The translations under genes were made by a program, and so were the position numbers. Shown here in pieces: positions 9,240 through 18,729 of a stretch of DNA of 64,000 nt. Each line of letters begins with the position of its first letter. The first letter of the stretch is position 1. The notes beneath the pieces were generated by a model. It did no database searches, was not told where the DNA came from, and was given only the letters and a program-made list of their open reading frames with translations. Source of the stretch: Anaerolineaceae bacterium (lineage in GTDB: Bacteria; Chloroflexota; Anaerolineae; Anaerolineales; UBA11657); the NCBI GenBank assembly GCA_003569365.1, contig BGOS01000004.1, positions 154,271 to 218,270 of the forward strand. Reading direction: 5' to 3'.

Positions 9240-10775
9240 ATGCCGGCAGTATATGTGAAAAATCCGGCGCGTGGGCGCCGGGATCAAATATTTCTTCTCT
9301 TGGCAATGACTGGCACAGTGCTGTTGGGCTTTGCACTGCGGGCTGCGCTGCTCGCCGCCAACCGCTTCCACCCGGATGAAAGCCTGTACGCCGGCTTTGC
9401 GCTGCGGATTGCCGACGCACGCGATATCTGGCTCTCGCATGAAGTAGTTGACAAGCCGCCGCTTGCCCTTTATTTGGGCGCGGCCGTGCTAAATATGCTC
9501 GGTGCCAAAGCGCGCTACGATGTCCGTTTGGCGGAGCTGGCGCTGCGCCTGCCCGCCCTCGCTGCCAGCACAATCAGCATTGCACTCGCAGCAGGCTGCG
9601 GGCGCAAGTTACATGGCCCGCCGGCGGGACTGATTACCGGCCTGCTGCTGGCACTCTCCCCGCTTGCAATATCATTTGGTGCCACCTACTTTATCGACGC
9701 ACTCCTGGGTTGTTTGGTGCTTGCGAGCCTGCTGCTTGTACTGCGCGGGCACTGGACGGGATCTGGGATCGCGTTCGCCACTGCCTACGCCTGCAAGCAG
9801 TCCGCCCTGATTTTTTTGCCACTTGTGCTGGCACTTGGACTGCTGCTGCAAGTGCCCACGTTGGGCCCGCACCACCGCGTAAGGCAACTGCGCAACTGGG
9901 TGGCACCACTACTGGCCGTGTTGGTGGCGGTTTACATTTGGGATTATGTGCGCGCGCCCGCGATTGGATTTTGGGAGCAGGGTTACGCCGACAACATGCC
10001 GGGGCGTTTTATCCGGTCCGCGGAACTGCTGCCGCGCTGGCAGCAGCTGGCCGGACTGGCCGCAATGATGGTCGGCACGCCCGCATTGAACGGAATGCTG
10101 CTCGCATACAGCATTTGGCTGCCGGCCAGCTGCCTTTTCACCATTGCTTGGCCGCTGCGCACCACAGTAAATCTGGTCATTCTCGGATTCGTGGCGGCAT
10201 ACCTTGCGGCGTACTGGCTGCTTGCGTTTAACTTGTGGGATCGCTACTTTGTACCGCTTGCGCCGTTCGCACTTATGCTGCTGGCTGTGCCGCTGGCAGC
10301 TGCAGCCGGCTGGCTGCAAAACCGTAACCCGTCGCGCGCAATACACGCGCTGGCTGCAGCCGGCATTGCGTTGCTGGCAACCGTGCTGCCCGCCAGCCTG
10401 CGCGCAAGTGCCTCAGGCTATGCGCTCGGCGGGGATCACGGCGCGTACGATGGCATCGAGCAAGTGGCAGCAGTACTGCGCACAGCCCCAACGGGCAGCG
10501 TGCTCTACGACCACTGGCTGAGCTGGCAATGGAAGTTTTATCTTGACCAGGGCCCGCTCCACATTAGCTGGGTCCAAGGCCCGGCCCAGCTCCTGACCGA
10601 TCTGCGCACATTCGGCAGCGCCAGCCCACGCTATTTTGTGGCGCCCAGCTGGGAGCCGTTCGCCGAAATACATGGCGCCGTCACAGCCGCCGGCTACGCC
10701 TGCGTGCCACTGCTAAACACAACCCGCCGCGACGGCTCCCACTCGTTTACGCTCTACCAGTTGGTGGCAAAGTGA
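9240..10775 (+). CDS. GT39/ArnT-like membrane glycosyltransferase
   Basis: Polytopic protein of 511 aa related to the PMT/ArnT superfamily, which transfers sugars from polyprenyl-phosphate donors outside the membrane. The first extracytoplasmic loop contains HPDES, the family acidic pair, and VVDKPPLALYLGA is the second conserved loop motif. About ten hydrophobic helices precede a C-terminal soluble domain. It overlaps the next YfhO gene by 4 nt. Start uncertain: ATG 9240 abuts a CATACT -10-like element, and GTG 9255 is an alternative. Acceptor unknown. Confidence 0.85.
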   Translation: MPAVYVKNPARGRRDQIFLLLAMTGTVLLGFALRAALLAANRFHPDESLYAGFALRIADARDIWLSHEVVDKPPLALYLGAAVLNMLGAKARYDVRLAELALRLPALAASTISIALAAGCGRKLHGPPAGLITGLLLALSPLAISFGATYFIDALLGCLVLASLLLVLRGHWTGSGIAFATAYACKQSALIFLPLVLALGLLLQVPTLGPHHRVRQLRNWVAPLLAVLVAVYIWDYVRAPAIGFWEQGYADNMPGRFIRSAELLPRWQQLAGLAAMMVGTPALNGMLLAYSIWLPASCLFTIAWPLRTTVNLVILGFVAAYLAAYWLLAFNLWDRYFVPLAPFALMLLAVPLAAAAGWLQNRNPSRAIHALAAAGIALLATVLPASLRASASGYALGGDHGAYDGIEQVAAVLRTAPTGSVLYDHWLSWQWKFYLDQGPLHISWVQGPAQLLTDLRTFGSASPRYFVAPSWEPFAEIHGAVTAAGYACVPLLNTTRRDGSHSFTLYQLVAK

Positions 10776-13486
10776 TGACGGTGGCAGTCACACCGTTGCG
10801 AACGCGTGCACTTGCGCGCTTGCAGCCCGCACTCGCGTTGGGCTTGGCGCTGGCAGCAGTGCCGCTTTTTTTGTGGAAGCTCACATTCACCAATTTGATT
10901 CTTGCCCGCGGTGATGTACTGCTCTACCAGTACCCGCACTGGGAGCACCGTGCCCAGGCCCTGCGCAGTGCCACAGTGCCGCTTTGGAATCAGTTCCTGT
11001 TCATGGGCGTGCCTTTCCTTGCCAATCCGCAGACCGCGGTGCTGTACCCGCTCAACTGGCTGATCATTGGCTTCAGCACCCCAACGGCGTACAAAATATC
11101 TTTGATTGCGCACCTGCTGCTGGCAAGCGCGGGAACTTACTGGCTTGCGCGCCGTACCCTGCAGCTCGACGCTGCGGGTGCAGCCGTGTCCGCACTGGTC
11201 TTTGCCTTGGGCGGCAGCCTGCTCGCAAAAGCCGAGCAAATCAATCAGCTGCAGTCGCTCGCGTGGCTGCCGATGGTTTTGCATCTGGCGTTTGCCACAG
11301 CGTTTCATAGCAACACCAAACGCGCGGGCCTGCTGCTATGCCTGGTCGTCGCCATGCAAGTTCTTGCAGGCCACCCGCAAACTGTGTTTGTTACATTGAT
11401 TGGAACCGGTATCTGGCTTGTCAGTGCTGCGCTCGCAACCAAACCCGCTACTTCACAACCCGCGGCCAAGCCGCAGCTGGACTTAGTGGTTGCAGTCCGC
11501 AGAGCTGCGATTGCCTTGCTGCGCTGCGCGCCCTTCTTTTGTGCGGCGGCACTGCTGGCCAGTGCACAGCTCTTGCCAACGCTGGAGTTGAGCAGCGAGT
11601 CGCTGCGCAGTGCCGGCCTTGGCTTGCGCGAAGCCCTTTCGTTTTCACTCTCGCCGCTTGCGCTTGGCCGGGCTCTGCTGCCCAACTTCACCCGCGCGCT
11701 ATTCACCGAGTACGTGGCATACGTTGGCTGCACCGGCATGCTGCTCATCGCGGCCGGTCTCGCCGCACTTCCGCAGCGCCTGGCAATGCGCCGCGCGCTG
11801 CTCGCAAGCACAGCACTTACAGCCAGCGGGTTGCTGCTGGCACTCGGCGGCTTCAATCCCCTGTATTGGCTGCTCGTGCGCGTGGTGCCGGGCTTCAACC
11901 TGTTTCGCGCGCCTGTGCGCTGGCTGGCGCTGTGGGCAATGGGCGGCGCATTGCTTGCCGGCGCCGGCATCGACAATCTCGAACTCCTCACGCGCGTGCA
12001 AGTTCGGCGCGCAAGCTGGTGGGCCGGCGCTGCCATTGCCGGATTGGTAATGGGGACCATCGCGGGCGCAAGCCACACACCCGCCGGCGAAACCGGCCCG
12101 CTTGGCATGCCGCTCCCGGGTGAGCTGGCAGCGTGGCTGTTGGCTTTTGCCGTCGGGCTTGCAATATTCGCAATTGATTCCGCCAGGCTGGCGCACCTCC
12201 GCAAGCCAACTTTGATTGCGCTGCTCGTGCTCGAACTATTTTTTGCAAGCGCTCCGCTTCCTATCAACAACCCAACTACGCCTGATGCCTACAACAGCAT
12301 GCGTCCGGCAGTGCTGGAAATAATGCGGGCGCAAAGCGCAGCGCTGCCAGCTGCACGCATGTTGTCGCTCTCCAACCTCACCTACGACCCAGGCGACCTC
12401 ACCGAAATGCGCTCAATGCTGGCGCCAGACATCACAGCCGCCGCGCTGGTGGATGCCATCACTGCCGCGAAATCCAAGGAGCTACTGACGCCAAATCTGC
12501 CTCTAGCCTGGCACATTCCAACGCTGGATGGCTACGACGGCGGCTTGCTGCCAACGCGTTCTTACGCTCAATTCGCAGCACAACTCGCCGAGCCCGCAAT
12601 CGAAGTGCCCGATGGCAGACTGCGCGAACGCCTGAAAGCGCTGCCGCCGGCGTGGCTCTTGAATATCACAAACACGCGCTGGCTGATCACCGACAAGACC
12701 AACGACATTTGGATTAATGGCGTCTATTTCGACCAGCAGTTCGCACGCCAGCTTTCGTTCGAGCCAATTACAGTGATGCCGGTAACGCCGCCATTCGTGG
12801 CCGATGGCCTCGCCCTGATTCTTGAATCTTTTACCGCAACTGAGCCAGCACTTGTGATGGCGCGCATCACACCGGTAACAGGCGCAGCGTTCGAGATGGC
12901 AGTTCCCGAAAGTTTGCAGCGCAGTGGCAACGGCACACTTAGGTTTGCAAACTCGGCAGCCGTTGCCACGGTGGAGCTGTACGCCGGCAGTGGCAGCGCC
13001 ATCCTGCGCTCCGCCACTTTGGTGCACACACCCAGCCGCACATTTAAGCCGCTCGTGGCATTGCCCTATCGCCTCGCACATTCCGGCGACGTAAAAGTTT
13101 ACGAGAACCTTGGTGCGTGGCCACGTGCATATCTTGTGGCCGCATTGCCAATCACAGAACTTTCGCAGCCTGCCGGTTCAGCTGTAATCACGCTGTACAG
13201 TGCACAGCAGATTGATGTACAGACCAGCGCAAGCACTGGCGCCCATTTGGTGCTGGCCGACGCTAACTATCCGGGCTGGCGCGCAACAGTTGATGGCGCC
13301 GCGGCACCGATTGAAACTGCCAACGGGCTGCTGCGCACGGTGAACCTCAGCTCTGGCGCACACTCGGTAAGTTTTATTTACGCACCAGACAGCTGGCGCT
13401 ACGGACTAATGCTTAGTGCAGCCGCTGCGTTGCTCTGGTGCGCTGCTTGGTTTATCAGGTGGCCGGCTGCCAATCGCGCAGCCTGA
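10772..13486 (+). CDS. YfhO-family membrane glycosyltransferase-like protein
   Basis: 904-aa polytopic membrane protein of the YfhO family (GT-C fold; relatives help add sugars to envelope polymers). The start of the fold shows RGDVLLYQYP and LWNQFLFMGVPFLANPQ, the YfhO loop motifs. About a dozen helices are followed by a large extracytoplasmic beta-rich domain and a last C-terminal helix; ADANYPGWRATVDG near residue 830 is a conserved YfhO block. GTG 10772 overlaps the stop of the GT39 gene as GTGA, suggesting coupled translation. Its 3' end overlaps convergent recJ by 32 nt. Confidence 0.87.
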   Translation: MMTVAVTPLRTRALARLQPALALGLALAAVPLFLWKLTFTNLILARGDVLLYQYPHWEHRAQALRSATVPLWNQFLFMGVPFLANPQTAVLYPLNWLIIGFSTPTAYKISLIAHLLLASAGTYWLARRTLQLDAAGAAVSALVFALGGSLLAKAEQINQLQSLAWLPMVLHLAFATAFHSNTKRAGLLLCLVVAMQVLAGHPQTVFVTLIGTGIWLVSAALATKPATSQPAAKPQLDLVVAVRRAAIALLRCAPFFCAAALLASAQLLPTLELSSESLRSAGLGLREALSFSLSPLALGRALLPNFTRALFTEYVAYVGCTGMLLIAAGLAALPQRLAMRRALLASTALTASGLLLALGGFNPLYWLLVRVVPGFNLFRAPVRWLALWAMGGALLAGAGIDNLELLTRVQVRRASWWAGAAIAGLVMGTIAGASHTPAGETGPLGMPLPGELAAWLLAFAVGLAIFAIDSARLAHLRKPTLIALLVLELFFASAPLPINNPTTPDAYNSMRPAVLEIMRAQSAALPAARMLSLSNLTYDPGDLTEMRSMLAPDITAAALVDAITAAKSKELLTPNLPLAWHIPTLDGYDGGLLPTRSYAQFAAQLAEPAIEVPDGRLRERLKALPPAWLLNITNTRWLITDKTNDIWINGVYFDQQFARQLSFEPITVMPVTPPFVADGLALILESFTATEPALVMARITPVTGAAFEMAVPESLQRSGNGTLRFANSAAVATVELYAGSGSAILRSATLVHTPSRTFKPLVALPYRLAHSGDVKVYENLGAWPRAYLVAALPITELSQPAGSAVITLYSAQQIDVQTSASTGAHLVLADANYPGWRATVDGAAAPIETANGLLRTVNLSSGAHSVSFIYAPDSWRYGLMLSAAAALLWCAAWFIRWPAANRAA

Positions 13487-15197
13487 GTTGCACGCTGCGC
13501 CGGCCCTGCCACTCGTTGAGCTCCAGATTAAATGCAACATCAATCTGCTTAGGCATGCTTTCCGCTGCCGCACCCTCCCCGAAAGCAACCGCCTCAACAC
13601 TGGCACTGCCCGCATGGCGCAGCTGCAGCTTCAAGTGCTGCCCGTCGGTTCCCATGCGCCGCACTGATGCCACGTTGACATTTCGTGCAGCAAAAACCGG
13701 CGCCGGATTGCCATAGCCGGTTGGCTCAAAAAATTCCATTTGGCGCGCAAGCCGGCCGGTTAGGTCGGCAACACTCACTTCCGCATCGACGCGAAGTTGC
13801 GGCCGCAATGTCAGGCCGCCCAGCTTGGATTGCGCAATCGCACGCATGCGCTGCACAAACGCGTCCCAGTTATGCGGGAGCAGCGTAAAGCCCGCAGCCA
13901 CAGCATGGCCGCCGTAACGCACCAGCAGATCCGCGCACGCATCCAGCGCTTCAGTGATGTGAAACTCCGCGATGCTGCGTGCGGATCCACGAATTTGATC
14001 CGGTTCCCGCTGCGCAACAAGCACCGGCCGGTAAGCTTGGTCCTGCACGCGCGCCGCCGCCAAACCCACAATTCCACTGTTGAATGATTCATCCACCGCA
14101 AACAAAATTAACTGCTCCGGCCCGCCAGCCAGTGCCTGTTGCAGCGCACGCTGCGTGATCTCAGTCGTCTGCTGTTGCCGGTCCCGATTGAGCAGTTCCA
14201 GCGCCTGCGCCAACCGTTGCGCTTCGGCAGCATCGGTTGTTATCAGCAGCTGGTAAGCGTCTAAAGCCGTATCCAGCCGGCCGGCAGCATTCAGCCGCGG
14301 CCCAAGCTGAAACGCAATCGTGCCGGCATCCACTGCACTGCCCCGCCGCCGCGCCGCCACCAACAGCGCCGCAATGCCTGCGCGCGGGTGCTGGCTGATG
14401 CGCTGCAAGCCACGCCACACCAAGGCGCGGTTCTCGCCAGACAGGGGCGCCAAATCTGCCACTGATCCGAGGGCCACCAAATCCAATAGCGACTCACACT
14501 GCGTCGCACTTGCAGCCAGCGGCAATCGTTGCTGCAATGCCTGTGCGAGCTTGTACGCGAGCCCGACGCCGGACAGATTGCGTTCCGGATATGCATGGTC
14601 CGGGCGCTTGGGGTTGATCACTGCGATCGCTGCGGGAAGCGTCCCGCCCACTGAGTGATGGTCAGTGATGATCAAGTCCATTCCCAGCTCGCGCGCGCGG
14701 TCTGCCTCCGCCAAGGAACGCACGCCACAGTCCACGCTTATCACAAGCGCCGTGCCGTCCGCCGCAATCTCCTCTAACGCGGGGTTGTTGAGCCCGTACC
14801 CTTCCAAATCGCGGCGCGGAATATAGGGGTGTACATCAGCACCATACTGCTGCAAGTGCAGCACCAGCAAAGCCGTTGCAGTCACGCCATCCACATCATA
14901 ATCACCATAGATCACAATGCGATCGCGCCGCTCAATTGCCGCAACGATCCGCTCTACCGCGGCGGGCATATCCGGCAGCAACATCACATCGCCTGCAGCC
15001 AGCTGGCTGCGCTGCACGAAAGCCATTGCATCAGATTCAGTGGCAAGGCCGCGATTGACAAACAGCTGCTGAATTACGGGCTCATCCTGCCAGCGCCGCA
15101 ATGCGGCACGCGCCTCCTCAGTAATCAGCGGGCTTATGCGCCAGACTTTTTTTACTGCAGCCCACGCACCGGGAGCATCAGAACGGCCGCTCAACAT
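13455..15197 (-). CDS. recJ: Single-stranded-DNA-specific exonuclease RecJ
   Basis: 5'-3' ssDNA exonuclease of the DHH superfamily used in recombination and mismatch repair. Motifs in order: GDYDVDGVTA (motif I), VDCGVRS, DHHSVGG (the DHH motif), then the DHHA1 domain with GGHAVAAGFTL, and a C-terminal OB-fold. At 580 aa it is a full short-form RecJ. It runs convergently into the YfhO gene with a 32-nt overlap of coding ends. It is divergent from fmt, separated by 84 nt that hold AT-rich promoter-like sequence. Confidence 0.95.
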   Translation of the reverse strand: MLSGRSDAPGAWAAVKKVWRISPLITEEARAALRRWQDEPVIQQLFVNRGLATESDAMAFVQRSQLAAGDVMLLPDMPAAVERIVAAIERRDRIVIYGDYDVDGVTATALLVLHLQQYGADVHPYIPRRDLEGYGLNNPALEEIAADGTALVISVDCGVRSLAEADRARELGMDLIITDHHSVGGTLPAAIAVINPKRPDHAYPERNLSGVGLAYKLAQALQQRLPLAASATQCESLLDLVALGSVADLAPLSGENRALVWRGLQRISQHPRAGIAALLVAARRRGSAVDAGTIAFQLGPRLNAAGRLDTALDAYQLLITTDAAEAQRLAQALELLNRDRQQQTTEITQRALQQALAGGPEQLILFAVDESFNSGIVGLAAARVQDQAYRPVLVAQREPDQIRGSARSIAEFHITEALDACADLLVRYGGHAVAAGFTLLPHNWDAFVQRMRAIAQSKLGGLTLRPQLRVDAEVSVADLTGRLARQMEFFEPTGYGNPAPVFAARNVNVASVRRMGTDGQHLKLQLRHAGSASVEAVAFGEGAAAESMPKQIDVAFNLELNEWQGRRSVQLRLRDWQPAT

Positions 15198-15269
15198 CCG
15201 ATCTCAGCAGCGCACATGTATATACAAAGCTCAAACATAGCAGTCCTGCATTTTAGCTGAGCCAAATGC

Positions 15270-15275
15270 TAAAAT
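15270..15275 (+). promoter_or_regulatory. -10 element, leaderless fmt
   Basis: TAAAAT followed by 6 nt and then ATG 15282. There is no Shine-Dalgarno. Confidence 0.5.
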
Positions 15276-15281
15276 CAAATC

Positions 15282-16207
15282 ATGCGCATTGTTTTTATGG
15301 GAACGCCGCAGTTTGCGGTGCCTGCACTCCGAAAGTTGCTTGAGCAATGGCCGGTAGCAGGCGTCGTTACCCAACCCGACCGCCCCGCAGGACGCGGGCG
15401 CCGGTCCGCCGCAGGCGCGGTAAAACTGGAAGCACAACGATTTGGCCTGCCAGTCATTTCGCCCGCGCGCCTGCGCGACGCAACTGCACACGCACAAATA
15501 GTGGATTGGGCGCCAGACTTGATTGTGGTGGCGGCCTACGGGCAATTGCTCAACTCCGCCCTGCTGCAACTTCCCAAACATGGCTGCTTGAACATTCATG
15601 CTTCGCTGCTGCCACGCCACCGCGGTGCAGCCCCGGTGGCTGCCGCCATCCTCGCCGGCGACAAAACCACCGGCGTCTCCATCATGCGCATGGATGCCGG
15701 CCTGGATACCGGCGCCGTGCTTGAACAGCGCAGCCTTCACATCCGGCCGGAGCATGATGCCGGAAGCCTTACGGCAGAGCTGGCCACTCTCGGCGCTGAA
15801 ACCCTGAGTGCTATGCTGCCTGCATATTTGGAAGGAAAATTAAAGCCGCTCCGCAAGACGCGCAATTTGCAACCTATGCACCCCAGCTCACCAAAATAGA
15901 CGGGCTGCTGGATTTTGGCAAGCCGGCGTTCGAACTGGCGTTGCGCGTGCGCGCCATGCAGCCCTGGCCAAGCGCACACATACTTTGGAATGGTGCGACG
16001 CTAAAAATATTAGCGGCGCGCGCCATCCCCGGCAGTGCTGCGCCCGGCCGCGTGATTGCGCACGCAGCAGGCGCTGCCATCAGCACAGGGCAAGACTGGC
16101 TCTTGCTGGAAGTGGTGCAGCCCGCCGGCAAGCGCGCAATGCCAATCCAAGATTTCTTAAACGGCAACGCGGGCTTCCTAGGCAGCGACCTCACAGGCCG
16201 CACCTGA
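15282..16207 (+). CDS. fmt: Methionyl-tRNA formyltransferase, interrupted by a single-base frameshift
   Basis: Formylates initiator Met-tRNA. The N-terminal 185 residues are a clear formyltransferase domain: GTPQFAVPALR, DLIVVAAYGQLL, then HASLLPRHRGAAP with the catalytic Asn-His region just before. The frame breaks at about 15851: with one base restored in CTCCGCAA (CCC expected) the protein continues as LPQDAQFATYAPQLTK and ends with the usual C-terminal OB domain at 16207. The restored length is 308 aa, the normal family size. An otherwise intact housekeeping gene with one missing C in a C run is more likely a sequence error than a true pseudogene. Confidence 0.9.
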
Positions 16208-16217
16208 CCAGCAAGCA

Positions 16218-17261
16218 ATGGAGGCCGCACTGAACGTTTTGGTTTTTGGCAGCGGTGCAGTGGGCACCCTGCTCGGCGCGCACCTTGCCCAAGCCGGCCA
16301 GCGCGTAACTTTTCTTGTGCGACCTGCGGCAATAGATTTGCTAAAGGCGCAGGGCCTCACGGTGCAACACAAATCGTACACAATTCATGTTGCGCACCCG
16401 ACACTGGCTACAGACCCGGCCTTGGCGCTGGCACAGCAGCCTTTTGATTGTGTGCTGCTGGCAGTGAAAAGTTACGACACGGAAACTGCAGCGCTGCAGC
16501 TGCAAGAAGCCGGCAGCAGCGTGCCACCCATCGTGTGCCTGCAAAATGGCGTCGACAATGAGCGGCTGCTCGAGGAGCGCTTCGGCAGCACCCGCGTCAT
16601 TGCGGGCACAGTGACGACAGCTGCAACGCAAGCTGCTCCCGGCAGCGTTACTGTGGAACGCATCCGTGGCGTGGGACTTGCCGCCGGCAGCGCCATTGCC
16701 GCCCGGCTGGCCGCTGCCCTGCAAACTACAGAGATGCGCGTGCAGCTTTACACTGACGCGCACGCGATGAAGTGGTCAAAGCTGCTCACAAACATGCTTG
16801 GGAATGCCACGAGCGCCATCTGTGATCTGCCGCCAAGTGCGGTGTTTGCGCACGCTGGCTTGTACCGGGCCGAAATTGCAGCGCTCCGCGAGACTCTGCG
16901 TGTGATGCACAGGCTGCACACTCCAGTTGTGAACCTGCCGGGCATGCGCGTGCGCTTGCTTGCAAGTGCAATTACGCTGCTGCCGGCTGCCTGGTATCAC
17001 GGCTTCCTCGCCGGCCAGGTAGGCAGCGGACGCGGCGGCAAAATGCCTTCATTGCACAACGACCTCAGTGCGGGCCGCACCCGCAGCGAAGTCGGCTGGC
17101 TCAATGGTGCCGTGCAGCGCCATGCGCTTGGCTGTGGCATCAATGCACCTATCAACCACCGTCTCAATGAAATCCTGACAGTGCTTGCGTCCGGCGTTCG
17201 GGATCGGTCTGACTACCAGCATCAACCAGACAAACTGGCGGCGGAACTGGGCACGCAGTAG
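16218..17261 (+). CDS. panE: 2-dehydropantoate 2-reductase
   Basis: NADPH-dependent ketopantoate reductase of the pantothenate (CoA) pathway. The N-terminal Rossmann motif is FGSGAVGTLLGAHLA; NGVDNERLLEERFG in the middle and KWSKLLTNMLGNATSA hold the catalytic Lys and the substrate-binding Asn. The C-terminal helical domain ends with a conserved EVGWLNGAV block. At 347 aa it is a little longer than E. coli PanE. It begins 11 nt after fmt and probably shares its transcript. Confidence 0.88.
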   Translation: MEAALNVLVFGSGAVGTLLGAHLAQAGQRVTFLVRPAAIDLLKAQGLTVQHKSYTIHVAHPTLATDPALALAQQPFDCVLLAVKSYDTETAALQLQEAGSSVPPIVCLQNGVDNERLLEERFGSTRVIAGTVTTAATQAAPGSVTVERIRGVGLAAGSAIAARLAAALQTTEMRVQLYTDAHAMKWSKLLTNMLGNATSAICDLPPSAVFAHAGLYRAEIAALRETLRVMHRLHTPVVNLPGMRVRLLASAITLLPAAWYHGFLAGQVGSGRGGKMPSLHNDLSAGRTRSEVGWLNGAVQRHALGCGINAPINHRLNEILTVLASGVRDRSDYQHQPDKLAAELGTQ

Positions 17262-17272
17262 CCCCGCCGTGA

Positions 17273-17278
17273 TATACT
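17273..17278 (+). promoter_or_regulatory. -10 element for tRNA-Pro
   Basis: TATACT lies 10 nt upstream of the tRNA 5' end, placing initiation a few bases before the mature tRNA. Confidence 0.4.
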
Positions 17279-17288
17279 GCGCATTCTG

Positions 17289-17362
17289 CGGGGCGTGGCG
17301 CAGCCTGGTAGCGCACCTGACTGGGGGTCAGGGGGTCGGAGGTTCAAATCCTCTCGCCCCGA
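17289..17362 (+). tRNA. tRNA-Pro (anticodon GGG)
   Basis: Full cloverleaf: acceptor CGGGGCG pairs with CGCCCCG (17355-17361), discriminator A, anticodon loop CTGGGGG, T-loop GGTTCAAATCC. The 3' CCA is not encoded, so it must be added by the nucleotidyltransferase. Confidence 0.95.
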
Positions 17363-17369
17363 CAGCCGT

Positions 17370-17405
17370 AGCCGGAGGCCACATATTTGCCCTCCGGCTT
17401 ATTTT
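17370..17405 (+). terminator. Rho-independent terminator after tRNA-Pro
   Basis: AGCCGGAGG pairs with CCTCCGGCT around a 12-nt loop, followed by TATTTT. Confidence 0.7.
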
Positions 17406-17484
17406 CATGGGCAGCCGCCGCACCCCACCGGACCTCCCCGCCAAACCGCATTGGGTCCTTCCGCAAAATTGGCACGATTTGACC

Positions 17485-17514
17485 TTGCACATTTTCCCAT
17501 TTTGGTAGTAAAAT
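17485..17514 (+). promoter_or_regulatory. Promoter of the RRM protein gene
   Basis: TTGCAC and TAAAAT separated by 18 nt. Transcription from here gives a leader of about 95 nt, long by the standards of this window and a possible site of cold or post-transcriptional control (inference). Confidence 0.5.
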
Positions 17515-17617
17515 TCAGCTCGTCGACTTGACCGCCAGTTCGCAGTTGCATGGCCCAAGCGCATCGTATCGGAGAAGCTGTAGTTAGTGCCCAAGGGCTA
17601 GGAGTTGAGTATCGATC

Positions 17618-17941
17618 ATGCAAGCGAAACTGTACGTGGGGAATTTGTCTTATCAGTGCACAGAGGATGAGCTGAAAAGCTTGTTTTCCCAGGCGGGCGA
17701 TGTGAAATCGGTGGCGATTATCACAGAGCGTGACACGGGACGGTCGAAGGGTTTTGGATTTGTGGAAATGGACACGCAAGAGGCGGCGCAGAAGGCCATC
17801 ACTATGTTCCACAATCACGAGATGGGCAATCGCGCCCTGACTGTGAATGTTGCGAAACCAAAAGAGGATCGCCCGGGCGGCGGCGGCGGCGGCTTCTCGC
17901 GCCGGCCGAGCGGCGGTGGCGGCGGCGGAAAGCGCTACTAA
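17618..17941 (+). CDS. Glycine-tailed RRM RNA-binding protein
   Basis: 107-aa protein with one RNA recognition motif: RNP2 is LYVGNLS at the N-terminus and RNP1 is KGFGFVEM near residue 48, followed by a Gly/Arg tail with GGGGGG runs. Such small RRM proteins are common in cyanobacteria and Chloroflexota and are linked to cold response or RNA chaperoning. It is a single gene with its own promoter, a long leader and a strong terminator. Confidence 0.93.
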   Translation: MQAKLYVGNLSYQCTEDELKSLFSQAGDVKSVAIITERDTGRSKGFGFVEMDTQEAAQKAITMFHNHEMGNRALTVNVAKPKEDRPGGGGGGFSRRPSGGGGGGKRY

Positions 17942-17960
17942 GCCTACGACCTGCAAGACA

Positions 17961-18003
17961 AAAGCGCAAGCATTGCCTTCTGGCGGTGCCTGCGCTTTTT
18001 TTG
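17961..18003 (+). terminator. Rho-independent terminator after the RRM gene
   Basis: AAAGCGCAAGCA pairs (one mismatch) with TGCCTGCGCTTT and runs into a T tract. Confidence 0.8.
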
Positions 18004-18110
18004 TTTAATCCACTTTAATTATTTGGCGCGGGATCGTAAAATTGTAAAAACCGACATCTAGCTTTCACGTAAACCGGAAGCCAATCACCCGCCGCAAATT
18101 TTCGCCGGCA

Positions 18111-18533
18111 CTATGAAAGCTCAGCCGCCAGCTTGAGCAGGACATCCTGCTCCTCTAAACTGATATGCGCAGCCAATCCACGATCTGTGCGCCCCTCGAG
18201 CCGGGCAACGTCAACAGCCATCGCCATCAGGCCAGCTACAAACACGCCATATTCCGCAGCGCCCACGCGTTCGAGTGCCATGGCCCGCACTGCCACGACG
18301 CGGTTGCGGAACTTGTTGGTGTGCCCCTGAAGGGTTGGAACCTCGGCATACGTGATGCTGCGCGTTAGCTGCCCGATCAAGGTTTCGGCCGTCGAGAAAT
18401 TTTTCATGATGGCCATCATTTCTTTCCACTCGTTATTGGTGACAGCTCCATCCGCAGAGGCCACGCGCATCAGCACCCATAGGGCCATTACCTGCAAGTC
18501 CACCCACTCCGGCGCAGAAAATTTTTCCCGCAT
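18111..18533 (-). CDS. TerB-like helical protein
   Basis: 140-aa all-helical protein. The segment VASADGAVTNNEWKEM is the acidic first block typical of TerB/DUF533-like domains, which are often metal- or membrane-stress related; the rest is too divergent for a firm call. TACAAT lies 9 nt upstream of the ATG, so the mRNA is probably leaderless. It is monocistronic, with no functional clue from its neighbours. Confidence 0.6.
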   Translation of the reverse strand: MREKFSAPEWVDLQVMALWVLMRVASADGAVTNNEWKEMMAIMKNFSTAETLIGQLTRSITYAEVPTLQGHTNKFRNRVVAVRAMALERVGAAEYGVFVAGLMAMAVDVARLEGRTDRGLAAHISLEEQDVLLKLAAELS

Positions 18534-18542
18534 GTCAATCTA

Positions 18543-18548
18543 ATTGTA
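18543..18548 (-). promoter_or_regulatory. -10 element, leaderless TerB-like gene
   Basis: TACAAT on the minus strand, 9 nt from ATG 18533. The gap 18549-18729 holds no gene that I can support. Confidence 0.45.
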
Positions 18549-18729
18549 ACCTACATGAATATTCGGTGGCCCATCTGAGCGTCAGGTCTTCCCGTGACTG
18601 CCTGATGCCTAAAAACAGACAACTTCCGGTTGTAACTAGCCGCCACCCGGCCATCAGTTCATGCAGCATCGTTTCGCTGGCTGGGTGCCGTGGAAACATT
18701 GTGACTCAGCGCTTGCGGGCACCAGCCGA

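Noticed and set aside
11305..12270. 321-codon antisense frame opposite the first YfhO gene
   Set aside because: Low-complexity Ala/Ser/Arg translation typical of GC-rich shadows; the plus-strand gene is clear.
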